The position numbers were made by a program, and so were the translations under genes. Positions 1-11,866 of a stretch of 64,000 nt of DNA are shown one piece after another (positions within the stretch are counted from its first letter, which is position 1; each line of letters opens with the position of its first letter). Source of the DNA: Hygrocybe punicea (Eukaryota > Basidiomycota > Agaricomycetes > Agaricales > Hygrophoraceae). The DNA is taken from NCBI GenBank assembly GCA_963556145.1, contig OY744462.1:7936001-8000000 (forward strand), read 5' to 3'. The notes beneath the pieces are model-generated. The model made no database searches. It worked only from the letters and a program-made list of their open reading frames with translations, and was not told the DNA's origin.

Positions 1-242
1 CATTGGTTGCCGGGTGGGAGTTGCAGCATTAACATCATATTGTACGGGAAACTCGGGGTCCACTTTGACAGCCTTCACCTTTCCTTTACCTCTCCATGAC
101 TTCCTGGGAGCAACCTCATCCAGTTCATGCACAAAGCCTGACAGCTGATATGTCAACTGGTATTACAGTTTGATGAGGTACATACCTTCAATTTGAAAAC
201 TTGATTGAACGGCACCAGTTGCAAACTTTGTGGTGTCTTCAT
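1..242 (-). CDS. Partial unrecognised protein, N-terminal two exons
   Basis: On the minus strand an ATG at 242 opens a 19-codon exon (186-242). A 41-nt GT-AG intron (145-185, donor GTATGT, acceptor ATATCAG) follows, and a second exon continues in phase 0 to the window edge at base 1. The second exon reads as an open hydrophilic, Lys-rich stretch (APRKSWRGKGKVKAVKVD). No domain is recognised and the C-terminus lies outside the window. The clean splice junction and preserved phase are the only evidence that it is a gene. It could equally be the edge of another mobile element. Confidence 0.4.
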
Positions 243-299
243 TCTTACATCATGGTGGCATGCTAACAAGGAAGCATGAGCTCAGGTGATGAAACAGAA

Positions 300-1445
300 A
301 TCAGAGAACTTACTTCAATTGATGGTTTGAATGGGTATTTGGTGGGGGGGAGTACTCAGGGAGACCAGCACTGAAGGGAGAGGGCAGATCAATGGTGAGA
401 AACAGTTTCTGAGGGAGGGAAATGGCACTCACAGGAGGGAGAGCAGCGGCACACACACACAGGAGGCAGAGAGGGGACACAAGGGGGGTAAGACAACAGA
501 GGTGGTGGTGGAGCCTCGAGAAGGTGGGGGATGGCACTAAAGCGAGGGTGATGGCTTGAAACTGGAAGGGAGTGCTCAGGGAGACTGGCACTGGACAGAG
601 ACAGCAGGTTGGTAAGAAATGGTTTGGAGGGGGGAAATGGCGCTCACAGGAGGGAACCGCTCAATGGAGAGACGGTGAGCTCTCAAAGGGGGTTAAGATG
701 ATGGTGGCGGAGCCTTGAGTAAGTTGGGGGATGGCGCTAAACGGAGGGTGACAGCCTGGGACTGAGGGGGAGCCTGCACTGGAGGGAGAAGGTAGGTTGA
801 CGGGGAGAAACAGTTTCCGAGAAAGGGAAATGGCACTGAGCCACTCAAGGGAGGAGGCAGAGAGGGCTCTCAAGGGGGGATGGAGCCTCGAGAAGGTGGG
901 GGGACGGTGCTAAACGGAGGGTGACAGCTTGGGACCAGGATGGAAGTGCTCGGGGAGACTGGCACTGGACTGGTAACCGCAGGTTGAGGGTAAGAAATGG
1001 TCTGGAGGGGGGAAATGGCACTCACAGGAGGGAACCGCTCAAGGGAGAGACGGTGAGCTCTCAAAGGGGGTTGAGACAACAGTGGCGGAGCCTCGAGCAA
1101 GTCAAGGAATGGTGTTAAATGGAGGGTGACGAGGGGGAGCCTGCACTGGAGGGAGAGGGCAGGTTAACGGGGAGAAAAGGTTTCCGAGGAAGAAAACGGC
1201 ACTTACAGGAGGGAGATACTCAAGGGAGAGTGATGGCATTTACGGGAGGTGAAGAAGGCTCTCAAGGGGGTAAGACAACAGTGGCGGTGAGCCTCGAGAA
1301 GGTGGGGGGACGGCACTAAACAGATGGTGACGGCTTGGAAGTTGGGACCAAAATGGAAGCTCAGGGAGCCTGCACTGGAGAGAGAGGAAGTCAGGTTCTT
1401 TAAACTTGAAGGATGGAACCGGCAGACCACACTCACGGTATGAAT
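300..1445. repeat. Purine-rich complex minisatellite
   Basis: A G/A-rich strand contains a higher-order repeat of about 370 bp made of two related subunits of about 190 bp. The phrase GGGAGACTGGCACTGGAC recurs near 585 and 955, and GGGAGCCTGCACTGGAG near 770, 1133 and 1366. AGAAGGTGGGG after CCTCGAG recurs near 514, 890 and 1297. Related purine-rich sequence resumes at 11524, on the far side of the KDZ transposon, so the transposon inserted into this array. No protein is supported; open frames here are a by-product of base composition. Confidence 0.75.
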
Positions 1446-2434
1446 CACTTCAGGCAACCACTTTGTCCCAACTAATTAGATGGAACATAACAGCTATTGT
1501 ATCCCATCTAATGGTTGCAAATCTGGTGGTTTTCCAGGGACCAGGCATCTTGTCCCTGGTCTCATTCAACCATCTCATTACAGGGGACATTTTTTTGGAC
1601 CAGGGACTAAATTGAGGCCATGTCTGGACCATCCTGGGACAAGATCCACAATGAATTGGGGTCAATTTGCCAAGGACCTGGGTCATATTGTGGCAACATG
1701 AACTTGTCCCAAGGACTAGATTTAAATTGTTATAGTTGACTGATGTATATGCTGGACACACAGATTGCCATAGAGTAATCTCAGATGGGTTTAATGACAT
1801 CAGGAATGATCCAAGGTCAAGCTGAAAGTGGCCCAGGATATATTTGACCTGCATAATAATGATTCATGGGTAATATGATAGTGTCCCAGGATGTATTGAG
1901 GAATACCACTAAGGACCCAGACCCAAATTATTATTGTCCTGGGTTGTATTTCAACAGTGTGAGATTGTTCCAGGCATTGTTTGAAATGCACCTGGGACAT
2001 ATACAGCCATATCAACAATGACCTAGGTTGAAATGGTCATTACTCTGGGGTGCATTCCAGCAGTGTGAGATTGTTCCAGGGATGGTTCCAAATGGTTCTG
2101 GGACATATTCATTGATACCAACAATGACCCAGGGATAATTCCATATTGTCCTGGGGTGGCGCCTGGATTATTGTTGGTATCACAAGATACATCTCAGGCA
2201 CCTTTGAAAGCATTCCTGGGACAATCTCATGCTACCAAAATGCACCCCAGGGCAATCAAGATTGCAGCCTGGGTCATTGTTGGGATAACTGAATATGTCC
2301 CAGGCACCATTGGAACCAGCCTGGGATGATTCCACTCTGTGCAAATGCAGCCCAGGACAATTGTGATTTCAGCCTGTGTCATATTTGCTATGCTCAGATA
2401 TGTCCCAGGCACCTTTGGAACCATCCCTGGACTA
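1446..2434 (+). repeat. Left TIR of the KDZ element
   Basis: This is identical, apart from one visible mismatch near 1500, to the reverse complement of 10527-11515. The match ends in ACCATCCCTGGA, after which the two sides diverge. Long open frames inside it appear in mirror image on the right side only because the DNA is duplicated; they are not supported as genes. Confidence 0.92.
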
Positions 2435-2770
2435 ATTCCATGGCACTGAAATGTGACCCAGGACCATGATCATTTCAGCCTGGGTCATTGTTGCTATGAT
2501 CAGATATGTCCCAGGCACCCTTGGAACTATCCCTGGGACAATTCCATAGCAGTCCAATGTTACCCAGGACCATCACTCTTTCGGCCTGGGTCATATTTGC
2601 TATGATTAGGTATGTCCCAGGCACCTTTGGAACCATTCCTGGGACAATTCCATGGCACCCATATCCACCCCAGGTCCATAACCATTTCATCCTGGGTCAT
2701 TGTTGCCATAATCAGATATGTCACAGGCACCTTTGGAATCATCCCTGGAACTATCTCATTCTTCTCACAA
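2270..2770 (+). repeat. Subterminal ~105-bp tandem repeats, left arm
   Basis: ATATGTCCCAGGCACC recurs about every 105 bp (near 2297, 2399, 2503, 2610), with a variant near 2716. Each is followed by TTTGGAACCATCCCTGG and a segment like CAGCCTGGGTCATTGTTG. The array begins inside the perfect TIR and continues beyond it. In other DNA transposons such subterminal arrays are transposase-binding sites; that role is inferred here. Confidence 0.85.
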
Positions 2771-2885
2771 CACTGTCAATTCTCATGGGTCTGGTAGACA
2801 TGACATTCAGATTCTCAACACGACTCAACATAAAATATCTAGTCCGTGCATCTTTTAGGTGTAGTAAAAGCATATGTCAGCAGCA

Positions 2886-5800
2886 TCAATCATATTCTTC
2901 GCTATACCCATCATTGCTCTCTGTCTCACTAACCTCATCCTCCCCATCACTCGAGTCAAAGCTCATTTCATCCTCCATTGACGATGGTATAGCTAGTGCA
3001 GATCACGAAGACTTGTAGTGACGGTGGGCATCATAGTTATTCGCCAGACGAGAAGGGCCTGCATGCTGGTCCACATGAGAGGCCTTCGATGTCTTCATCT
3101 TTGAGTTCCTCTCTTCCACGTCCCTATCACGGGACAAGACATGGGTTCCATTGTAGTGGGGATGCTTCGCTGGTTTACTGATTCTGTCACTGACATAACC
3201 ACTGGACATCACAGGCAGTAATCAGCAGCAGGGCAGCTGGGAGTCTTCTGACGATCTGACCTTAATTTCTCCTTGACCTTTCCTGCCGCCCTCACATTGC
3301 TACCATGGCCACGGTCTTCAACCCGGTGCTTCTCCTTTTCTTTCCTCCGGTCGACCCTAGGATCATGCACTTCGCGTTGCTCATGTCGCTTGTTTGTGAT
3401 TCGCTTTGTCCTAAGCTCCTCAGAATCTGACTGTCGAGCTCATTTCTTGGATGTATGGTGTCGCATAGCAGTCTTCTTATTCCACGCATAGGTGTCAAAT
3501 TTGGTCTTGTGCTGGTAATCCGGTTCAGAGTCAGAGGAAAAAGGTACGGCTACGTGGCGCGACTTTCTGGAAGGTTCCATAATGTCTGAGTCACCGATGT
3601 CACACTTCCTAGCCATTTTCGGGGCCTCTCGGCTTCTACGACAATTCGGAGATCCCTTCTTGTGATGTGTTGAAAGGGATTCGTAATGGTCACTAGGAAC
3701 CTCGGAATCATCACCTCTAGACTCCGGCGCAGGCAAGCAATTTTTATGGGACTTTTTGATTTGCTTGATCCATTCCAGACAATCTCGAAGCATTGCAAGT
3801 GGTACACCTTGGGCCGTCATAACGAGAGGGATAGTAGCCTTATCGGTGTCTTCAGTGAACACTTTCTCCTCTGGAGGACTGTTAGCACACACATACTATC
3901 AGAGCAAAGCACACACCTTCCGTCCATCTTTCAATCTTCGGAACCAGGGACAGACTACCCCCATTCTGTCTATACTCAATGTAAGGCTCGACAACATCAG
4001 CAATGTGTTCGGCACCAATTTTCTTGAAGTCAAAGGTGGGGCCAGGTGGATCGACGTGGGCAGGCCAGTTGACGATATGCAACTGGTTTATCATTGCAGT
4101 CTTCGGCCACTTCTTCCAGCTCATCTTCTTTACCATGGCATCCTCAAAACGATCTAGTAAGCATGTCAGCTACTTTATGAGCTTGTAGTGAGGTCAAACA
4201 TACCTAAATCCCTCTGCATTATCGCCGTAAGCACGTGACAGTTACGATCTCTGTGTGACTCTCCAGGGTGCTGATCCACATCAATGCTGTAAATGTTGGA
4301 TAACTTGAAGCCTTGCTTTTTTAAACTGGGCGGACCTTTATGGAGTCAGCTATAGATACTGTAGTCGGCCAAAAGCATATCGCACTCACTTGATGTGTGT
4401 AGTTATATCATCCAAAACCTTGCGAGCATCCTTCCTGTTATTCACAAAAATGTCCCGCAGGATTGACGAACTGCCGAATAGAGTGGAACATTGCTGGGCC
4501 GTGGCGTCCGTCCCTGTGTACATGATTGCGCCAACAACCTCGATTTGTTCGAGGTTATGGAATGCGGCAGCCTAGATCAAGTATTAGTATCACAATGCAT
4601 CAATCGACATCGGGTCCCACGCTCACCAATGTCGTGAACTGATCCTTTGTGGCCTGCATCGTTGCCACAACGGATTTGATAGCATGCTTGCCCGTATCCT
4701 CCACGGCATCCACGGCGTCTACATAGTCCCAGATAGGCTGCATGGCTTCCGCACGTTTTTGAGGGTCTTTGATTGACTTAATGGTTTCATTGTACACCTT
4801 GGTCATGTGTTTGCCGAACTCAACGTAGGTCACTGCTCTCGCAATGTCAGTGACAGGGAAATGAGCTACGTAGCATAGGTGTACTCACTATCTTTGTTGG
4901 GATGGTGGTGTGCGTACCACCTCTTGAACATGTTGTGAGGGTTTCGGGTGCGTGCCGCTCATACTCCCAGTCCTGCAGCAAGCATTATATAACAAATGGA
5001 CTTCTTGTATTTGCGGGCGATCTTCTCGGCTTCTTCGGTGACTGCAGCTGCAAGCCGCTGAGCTTCCATGTGACCTTCCTTGGGTAAGGGACTGGACACT
5101 TTGGGCCAAGTGTCACTGGCCTCGATGGTGTTGTCATCGTCGTCATCAGAGCCTTGAACGAGACCTTCTGCAGATGCGGCTCACTTCCCTCGCTTGAGCT
5201 GGCTACGATCATTGTCGGATGTTCCGCTAACTGCCTCTTCAGAAGCCTGGTGATCGAGCTTCGCATCCTCTTCGTCAGTGTCACTGACTGACTGGCCACG
5301 CTCGGCAGCCTTGTGCCGTTTCGTCATCAAGGCTTCTCGTTGCCCACCGTAGTTGCTGCCGGAAGTCCCAGATTTGTCTTCGGGGTTGCCGTCTTCTGTT
5401 TGGTAAGTGTGAGTTGAGAGGTACCTCATTGAGTGCAAAAGCTTACTGTTGGCAGGCGACACATCTTTTCCATCGTTACGCTGTGCCTCTGAAGTATTCG
5501 AAGGCACCTGCTTGGGATGAGCTTGGGTAGTCGCGCTGGTCTGGCCTTCGGTAATCTTATGAAAGATGAGCATCGATGGAACTCCCAATCATTGAAGTAC
5601 CAAGGGTTAACTTACAGCCGTGTCATGAGGGGGACCGCCGCTATCAACTGCTAGCCCATTATCTCCAACATTGTTGTTCATCAGGCTGTCTTCAACATTG
5701 TCGTCCACACGAGTCAGGTCATCTTCGTCCACGTCGCCTCTGTTGTCATCGTGTGCATTTTCATGCATTGACGTCGGGGACTCTTTGCGTTCCACCGGAA

Positions 5801-5903
5801 CCTTCGTGGAATGGAGTTGTCGGGACACAGGCTTAAGGCCCTTAACGATGTGGGCTGCTTTCTTGGAGGTCGATTTGTTGGAGGGAGCGCGTCGATTTGC
5901 CAT
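2886..5903 (-). pseudogene. KDZ-linked companion gene of unknown function, decayed
   Basis: The gene starts at ATG 5903 (MANRRAPSNK) and runs leftward over several exons. Recognisable junctions include PPHDTA joining ITEGQTS across an intron near 5550-5612, and SPAN joining EDGNPED across a GTAAGC...ACAG intron near 5398-5450. Conserved-looking blocks are KIARKYKKSI and RWYAHHHPNKD near 4895-5050, YVDAVDAVEDTGKHA (4600-4833), and INQLHIVNWPAHVDPPGPTF (3882-4136). The C-terminal half is basic then acidic and low complexity. In-frame TGA codons at 5181, 3440 and 3003 interrupt a frame that otherwise continues, so it is a pseudogene. I recognise no domain. Proteins with these blocks are common uncharacterised proteins in agaric genomes, as I recall. 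It is divergent to the transposase and inside the same TIRs. Confidence 0.72.
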
Positions 5904-6743
5904 TGCCTGTGAGATGCCGGTTGGGGTTTGAGGTCTAATTATACGATATTGGGTCTGAAATGAAGGGATGATTAAAAAAAATAGTGCCAGGAACTCATTC
6001 AGAGGCGGAGATCTAGAACCTACATGCGAGCAAGAAATTCTCCTAACCCATCTGGAGTTTTCCGATAATAGACTCAAAAGGCCACCTCGAACCAGTAATA
6101 TTGCAGATGAATTGGATTCACGTGAAGATCGTTGGAGAGATTGCTGTAAGGGCTGTGATAGGTTTAATACTGAATGCGAGGCTGGCGCTAGCCATCATTC
6201 GGGAATCGTAGGAGAATCATCCTGGGATGACTCTCGGATGGCGTTCACGACGAATGAAATCGCTAGGAACACAGGGATCGTTAATATGGCCATTTTCGTG
6301 CTGTGTATTCAGAAACAGACTCACTGGAATAGAAAATACTCAGAAGGCTCTTGAACAACCACAATGACTGTTTTGACTGTCAGGATTGACTGAGAGTGAA
6401 TTAAAATGAACGGTCAGTTCACCTCACAAACTCGTGCTTACCTGACTTAAGTCGACGAGCGGAATACAGCCTGGAGGCTTTTGCGGCACTAGCGAATCCC
6501 TGGGAGCAAGTAGGTCCATCAGGAATGGTGTATTCGACGTTCCCGACGATGTTTGGTGTTGTTGAAGTTGTCCAAACTGGGATGCCCCAAAGCAAAGTGG
6601 GACGCCCCAACGTGACTCAGCTGAGTTTCTTTTCTGGTCTCATACGACTTTGTACTTGGTAGGTGGCCACTTCGGTACGTCCTAAAGCTTTATCTCACTG
6701 CTACAGGGCTGATTTATTTTCTTTCCACTTTGCTAGCTCTGTC
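5904..6743. promoter_or_regulatory. Divergent intergenic region of the KDZ element
   Basis: This 840-bp stretch separates the divergent start codons of the companion gene and the transposase, so any promoters for both must lie here. I see no clear TATA box. Short open frames on both strands have no recognisable content. Untranslated first exons may be hidden here. Confidence 0.4.
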
Positions 6744-9700
6744 ATGTCGTTCCATCCCCCAAAAGCAAGATACAAGCATTGTATCAGACCATCACCTTCC
6801 GATGACCCTCTTCCCTCCATCTCTTATCAATCTCCTTCACACCCATCAACCTCTCTTGGTAACATCTTCCCAGTGGATGATGCCCCTCAGACCAAGCGTC
6901 CTCGTTATTCAGCATCTCTCTTCCTACCAGGCCCTGAAACAGTTATCACACTCCCTGGGCGAGTTGCTCTAACCCAGCAAACTATGGGTGCAAATCGAGG
7001 CGGTGATCATACTAAGTTCAAGCGTCGACACTCCAGCTCCTCAAACACGACAGTAGATGTCTCATCCGTGGATCATCTCAAAGATCCCGCCATCAATTTG
7101 GATGACGGGGTTCCCGCAGACCACCCTGACCCATTCACAACGGTGGACAATCCCGACCCGTCCATGCGAGAGCGATGCTGTCGTAAAATGGAGCGCCAAC
7201 GTTCGAAATGGATTGACGATATCCTTCCTTTCCTGATCCCTCATCATCTTCGACTCTTGCGTGAAACCGAAAATCTGCGTTTACAGTCCCAATATTGTCC
7301 AGGAACCTGCCCTTGTCCATCAGTGCGATCACTGACTGTGATATGTGTCTATTTTCAACGTATGTTTCAACTCCTGCTTCCCATTTCTATACTTATCAGA
7401 TTGCCAGGTGTAGAGTCCGTTGACATCAATGCTTGTGCTTGCACGCCAGCTGTGCTTCAACTTCTCTTCAAGGGACTTTTCCCCTGTGCTCCCAGTGTTC
7501 CCTCTCTAGCTGTGGACCTCTCGCTTCTATGATTTACTCTTGATCTCTTTGTCTGAATACCTCCGAATGTGACCTCATTAACGGAGACAATGGAATCATT
7601 CCTCAATGGTCGGGGATATGACCTCCATGAACAGATCGCCCTTCGCCGGCGTTTCAGCTCTGCCTTCAATTGGTATGCGGCCTTTGTTGACGCCACAGAT
7701 TCCCACGTACAGGCTGAATTGGAAAGAGTCCGTAACAATGGGAACAATACAACCTCTGACTCACGTCCTGTCAGCTCGTCAAGCGAAGAGCAAGCGAATG
7801 TGGAAACAGGGCTATCACGGCCAACTGAATACTTATGGCGGCGCCACCCCCTTTGTTTTGGCGGCCATGTCACTGATACCTCAGGCTCTAGGTAAGCATG
7901 CCCCTTTTGGTTAGCACAGCATACTTATATTACTTTTCATCAGCCTGGATGTCGTAGCTTGTGTCGATGCATGCTTTACCCAAAAACGACGCAAGATTCC
8001 TGGTGAAGATGCTTCGATGGCTGAGTATCCTCCTTCGTTCGTCCCTGAAGCGGATGTCCGAGATATGGAGTTTTATGTTGAGTGGTGTCGAGAACGCAAT
8101 GGTGACCGTATTCGTTCTGCAGACGATGGATATGAAGGAAATTTGAAGGTGCCAGCATCAATACTTGACGGGTGCAATGAGTCTTTTACAGCTGCCAATG
8201 AGAAGCATCGCAAAGCAAGCACTCAATTCTTTGCTGATACGGGATTAATGGCGATGCTTTGCCGACATGATCGAGTACTCTGGCTAGTCAACATGACTTC
8301 GGCCGGCGAAAGGCAACACTACGCCCTAGCCCTGATAAAGAAACTCTTCGAGAACATTCCTGCGTCGCTTACCGTAGGCTTGCTGTATGATATTGCTTGC
8401 CAGCTGCATCGTAGCTTCATCAAAAGGAAATTCCTCCCGCAATACGCCAATCGACTTCTCTTCGCAACATCTATTTTTCATGCCTACGGTCATCAATGGC
8501 CTTGTCAACTTATCTATCATCCTCGCAAGTGCTGCGGATTTGGATTGTCGGATGGCGAAGGGTGTGAGCGATTCTGGAACAAGATAAAAAAACTTATCCC
8601 CACCCTGCGTGTATCAGGGGTAAGTTTCATTTGATTTTCATTTGATTTTCATTCGCAGTGCATTACTAATCAACTCCTTTTCTAAGTTTCATCAACATCT
8701 TTCTATTTTAGACATGCAGGTCCATCATCTTTCCAAGATATCCCTGGAAGCCCTTGGCGACTGGCTAGCGCGAAAATGGTATCAATGCCAGGACCGTAAA
8801 CGTGAGGCGGAGGCCACATTGAAAGATATCAAGATTCCGGAGAGCACATTACATGAGCAATGGAGTCAGCGGGTCTGAATGCAGACTAAGCCTGCTCCAC
8901 ATAAGTGGTCTTGTTGATTTCCCGTGTTTGCTTATCCAGAGTCACCTTGCAGGTCAACACAAGAATTCAGGAACACGAGAGGTGGAGGCAATTCTCACAC
9001 TGGAAGAAACCCTCAAGAGTGATCAGCAGCTTGTGCGCCAACTCGAAAAACAGCTGGTGAAGGGGTCTACCCACGAATTTGACATCTTCGACCTAACTGA
9101 GCAACTTTATGATGCTCGTGCAAGTTGTGCCCGACTTACTGATTTAATCCGTAGGAGGCGTGGAGTGCTTGGTGTTGATCAGCATGCCATCTTGAAGAAG
9201 GTGAAGGACAATATTTTTTTACAGATCCGCATGAATGCTCGTGCACTTAAGACTTGCATATGTGATCGCTTGCGACAGCGGAAGTTTGAACTGGAACGCC
9301 TCGAGCGTTCATATCGGCAGGCTGTCAATGGTAGGTTCCTCTGTGTGTTGCGTGGCATGCCAGTGGAGTATTTCATGGATCTGACATGTCTAAGAGCGTA
9401 AGCTCTCTCACCAGATAGAGGTTTCAGCCAAACGTCGCGAGCCAGGGGTCTCAAAGCTTGTCAAGAAATACAACGACCTTTGTAAACAAATGCAGACTCT
9501 TGTTCAACAGCGGCAAGCGCCTCGTAATGTCTTCATTCTGAGACCAATTGATGCCCAGAAATTGTTTGCATTGGATGTTGATGATGAGATTTGGCAGGAT
9601 ACTGGACTCGACGGTGAAGAAGATGGTGCGGTGCCACTCTGGCTGGGGAGTGATGATGTCTGTAAGGGTATCCAGAATCTCCTCACCTTGGATTGCTGCA

Positions 9701-10220
9701 AGGAGGAAGAGATCCGACTGAGGAAGGAGAGGTTTGCGATGCAAGTCTGGATTCGTGAGGAGTGGGATACACTACAGAGGGCATTGATTGCGAATGGTAC
9801 GCAATCTGATTATTGAATGTCACCTGTCTAACACACAATGGAGGCAATAACGTCGATATAACCTATCAACTCAAGCTCCGACGAAGAGAGCTATTACGGC
9901 TCTGCATATGTTGGCAGGGTCAGGTCCGCGCAATTCCATGCACAGAACTGGGTGGTGATTTATGGCGACCCTCGGTGTTGGATTTATACAGTGAGGCCAC
10001 TTCAGATGTGAGCAGCCATACTAATGGTGGGGAAGAGTTGTCATCAGGAGCAGAGATAGAAGACGAAAGTGATGATTTTGGAGATGAGCGGCTGCTTGGG
10101 GTGTGCTCGGACTTGACTGATGACGATGACTTTTTCGTCGAGGCTGAAGCTGTTGGACTTGCAGACAGTTACAGCACCTATTCTTCTGGCACACCAGACT
10201 TTGACTACGATAGCTCATAG
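6744..10220 (+). pseudogene. KDZ transposase, multi-exon, three in-frame stops
   Basis: The likely start is ATG 6744 (MSFHPPKARYK). A 48-nt intron (7360-7407) joins VYFQ to RVESVDINACACTP, a cysteine cluster of the kind linked to KDZ transposases. A second intron (donor after 7891, acceptor ATCAG near 7943) joins GGHVTDTSGS to LDVVACVDACFTQKRRK. The core domain follows: CNESFTAANEKH, RHDRVLWLVNM, VGLLYDIACQLHRS, HAYGHQWPCQL and GLSDGEGCERFWNKIK, then LRVSG joined by an intron to FHQHLSILDMQVHHL. The C-terminal part is helical (RQRKFELERLERSYR, LDVDDEIWQDTGLD) and ends in an Asp/Glu-rich tail. In-frame TGA codons at 7530, 7554 and 8876 and a lost first cysteine in RHPLCFGG (CPLCFGG in relatives, from memory) make it inactive. 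Confidence 0.93.
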
Positions 10221-10289
10221 TGATGTCCGATGTACAATGCCATAATATGGGATGTATGTCATGATATGAATGTTGACCCAGGCTCAAGA

Positions 10290-10640
10290 GTCCATTGTCC
10301 TAGGGTGTATTTGAGCAGCATGGAATTGTCCCAGGTATCATAAAAATGTGCCTGAGACATACTGACAATGACTCAGGTTGTAAAGATGATTGGTCTGGGG
10401 TGGATTTGACTGCCAGGGAATTGTCCCAGGGATGGTTCCAAAGGTGCCTGGGACATATATGATCACAGCCACAATGACCCAGGCTGAAATGGTGATGGTC
10501 CTGGGGTGGTTTTGACGGTGAGGGAATTGTCCAGGGATGGTTCCAAAGGTGCCTGGGACATATCTGAGCATAGCAAATATGACACAGGCTGAAATCACAA
10601 TTGTCCTGGGCTGCATTTGCACAGAGTGGAATCATCCCAG
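10290..10640 (-). repeat. Subterminal ~105-bp tandem repeats, right arm
   Basis: The same units as the left arm in opposite orientation, with GGTGCCTGGGACATAT recurring near 10447, 10548 and 10651. Inside the perfect TIR the units match the left arm. Further inward they are related but not identical, so the two arrays have diverged in their inner copies. Confidence 0.82.
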
Positions 10641-11515
10641 GCTGGTTCCAATGGTGCCTGGGACATATTCAGTTATCCCAACAATGACCCAGGCTGCAAT
10701 CTTGATTGCCCTGGGGTGCATTTTGGTAGCATGAGATTGTCCCAGGAATGCTTTCAAAGGTGCCTGAGATGTATCTTGTGATACCAACAATAATCCAGGC
10801 GCCACCCCAGGACAATATGGAATTATCCCTGGGTCATTGTTGGTATCAATGAATATGTCCCAGAACCATTTGGAACCATCCCTGGAACAATCTCACACTG
10901 CTGGAATGCACCCCAGAGTAATGACCATTTCAACCTAGGTCATTGTTGATATGGCTGTATATGTCCCAGGTGCATTTCAAACAATGCCTGGAACAATCTC
11001 ACACTGTTGAAATACAACCCAGGACAATAATAATTTGGGTCTGGGTCCTTAGTGGTATTCCTCAATACATCCTGGGACACTATCATATTACCCATGAATC
11101 ATTATTATGCAGGTCAAATATATCCTGGGCCACTTTCAGCTTGACCTTGGATCATTCCTGATGTCATTAAACCCATCTGAGATTACTCTATGGCAATCTG
11201 TGTGTCCAGCATATACATCAGTCAACTATAACAATTTAAATCTAGTCCTTGGGACAAGTTCATGTTGCCACAATATGACCCAGGTCCTTGGCAAATTGAC
11301 CCCAATTCATTGTGGATCTTGTCCCAGGATGGTCCAGACATGGCCTCAATTTAGTCCCTGGTCCAAAAAAATGTCCCCTGTAATGAGATGGTTGAATGAG
11401 ACCAGGGACAAGATGCCTGGTCCCTGGAAAACCACCAGATTTGCAACCATTAGATGGGACACAATAGCTGTTATGTTCCATCTAATTAGTTGGGACAAAG
11501 TGGTTGCCTGAAGTG
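10527..11515 (-). repeat. Right TIR of the KDZ element
   Basis: Inverted copy of 1446-2434. The near-perfect identity implies a fairly recent insertion or ongoing homogenisation between the arms. Confidence 0.92.
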
Positions 11516-11699
11516 GTATGAATATGGGAGCCTCGAGACGGTGCAAGGTAGCGTGACAGGGAGGAAGGGAGACGGCTCATGCTTGAAGCTTGAAGGACAA
11601 AGATGGCGAGCGTGTGACAGAGGAGCATTGAGAAAGTCGGAGACGTCGTTGAGGAGACGGTGATGGTGATGTGGGGAGCAAACTGCGGGTCATGGGACT

Positions 11700-11866
11700 T
11701 GTGGGAGCCCTATGCCTACAAATTGCCTAATTTGGAACTTTGAACCAGTCGGTCCACAGTTAACCGCGGTCTGGGACCGTAACCGGACCGTTACCAATGG
11801 TTCGGTTAAATTTCGGTCCAGTCCGAAAGGTCCACGGTCTTTAACCAGACCGTGGCAACACTAGTT
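11700..11866. mobile_element. Fragment of a hAT-like non-autonomous element (right end only)
   Basis: The stretch 11746-11866 is built from GGTCCGGTTAA-like words and their complements and ends in GGCAACACTA, the same terminus as the hAT-like element at 15672-16634. No matching left end or 8-bp duplication was found, so it is a truncated copy. Between 11524 and 11700 is purine-rich sequence resembling 300-1445. Confidence 0.55.

Larger units (their letters stand above)
1446..11515. mobile_element. KDZ (Kyakuja-Dileera-Zisupton) DNA transposon, complete ends, decayed genes
   Basis: The element is bounded by CACTTCAGGCAACC and its inverse GGTTGCCTGAAGTG and flanked by a perfect 8-bp duplication GTATGAAT (1438-1445 and 11516-11523). 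It is 10,070 bp long. The TIRs are about 989 bp and nearly identical, followed inward by diverged tandem repeats of about 105 bp. Inside are two divergently transcribed genes: a KDZ transposase on the plus strand (6744-10220) and an unknown companion on the minus strand (2886-5903). Both have in-frame TGA codons, so this copy is not autonomous even though its ends are pristine. KDZ elements are known from basidiomycetes and were described with cysteine clusters. Assignment rests on the transposase motifs and the 8-bp duplication. Confidence 0.93.

Noticed and set aside
1450..1854. A 134-codon open frame with an identical twin at 11107-11511
   Set aside because: The identity follows from the TIRs of the KDZ element; the content is repeat-like with no domain.
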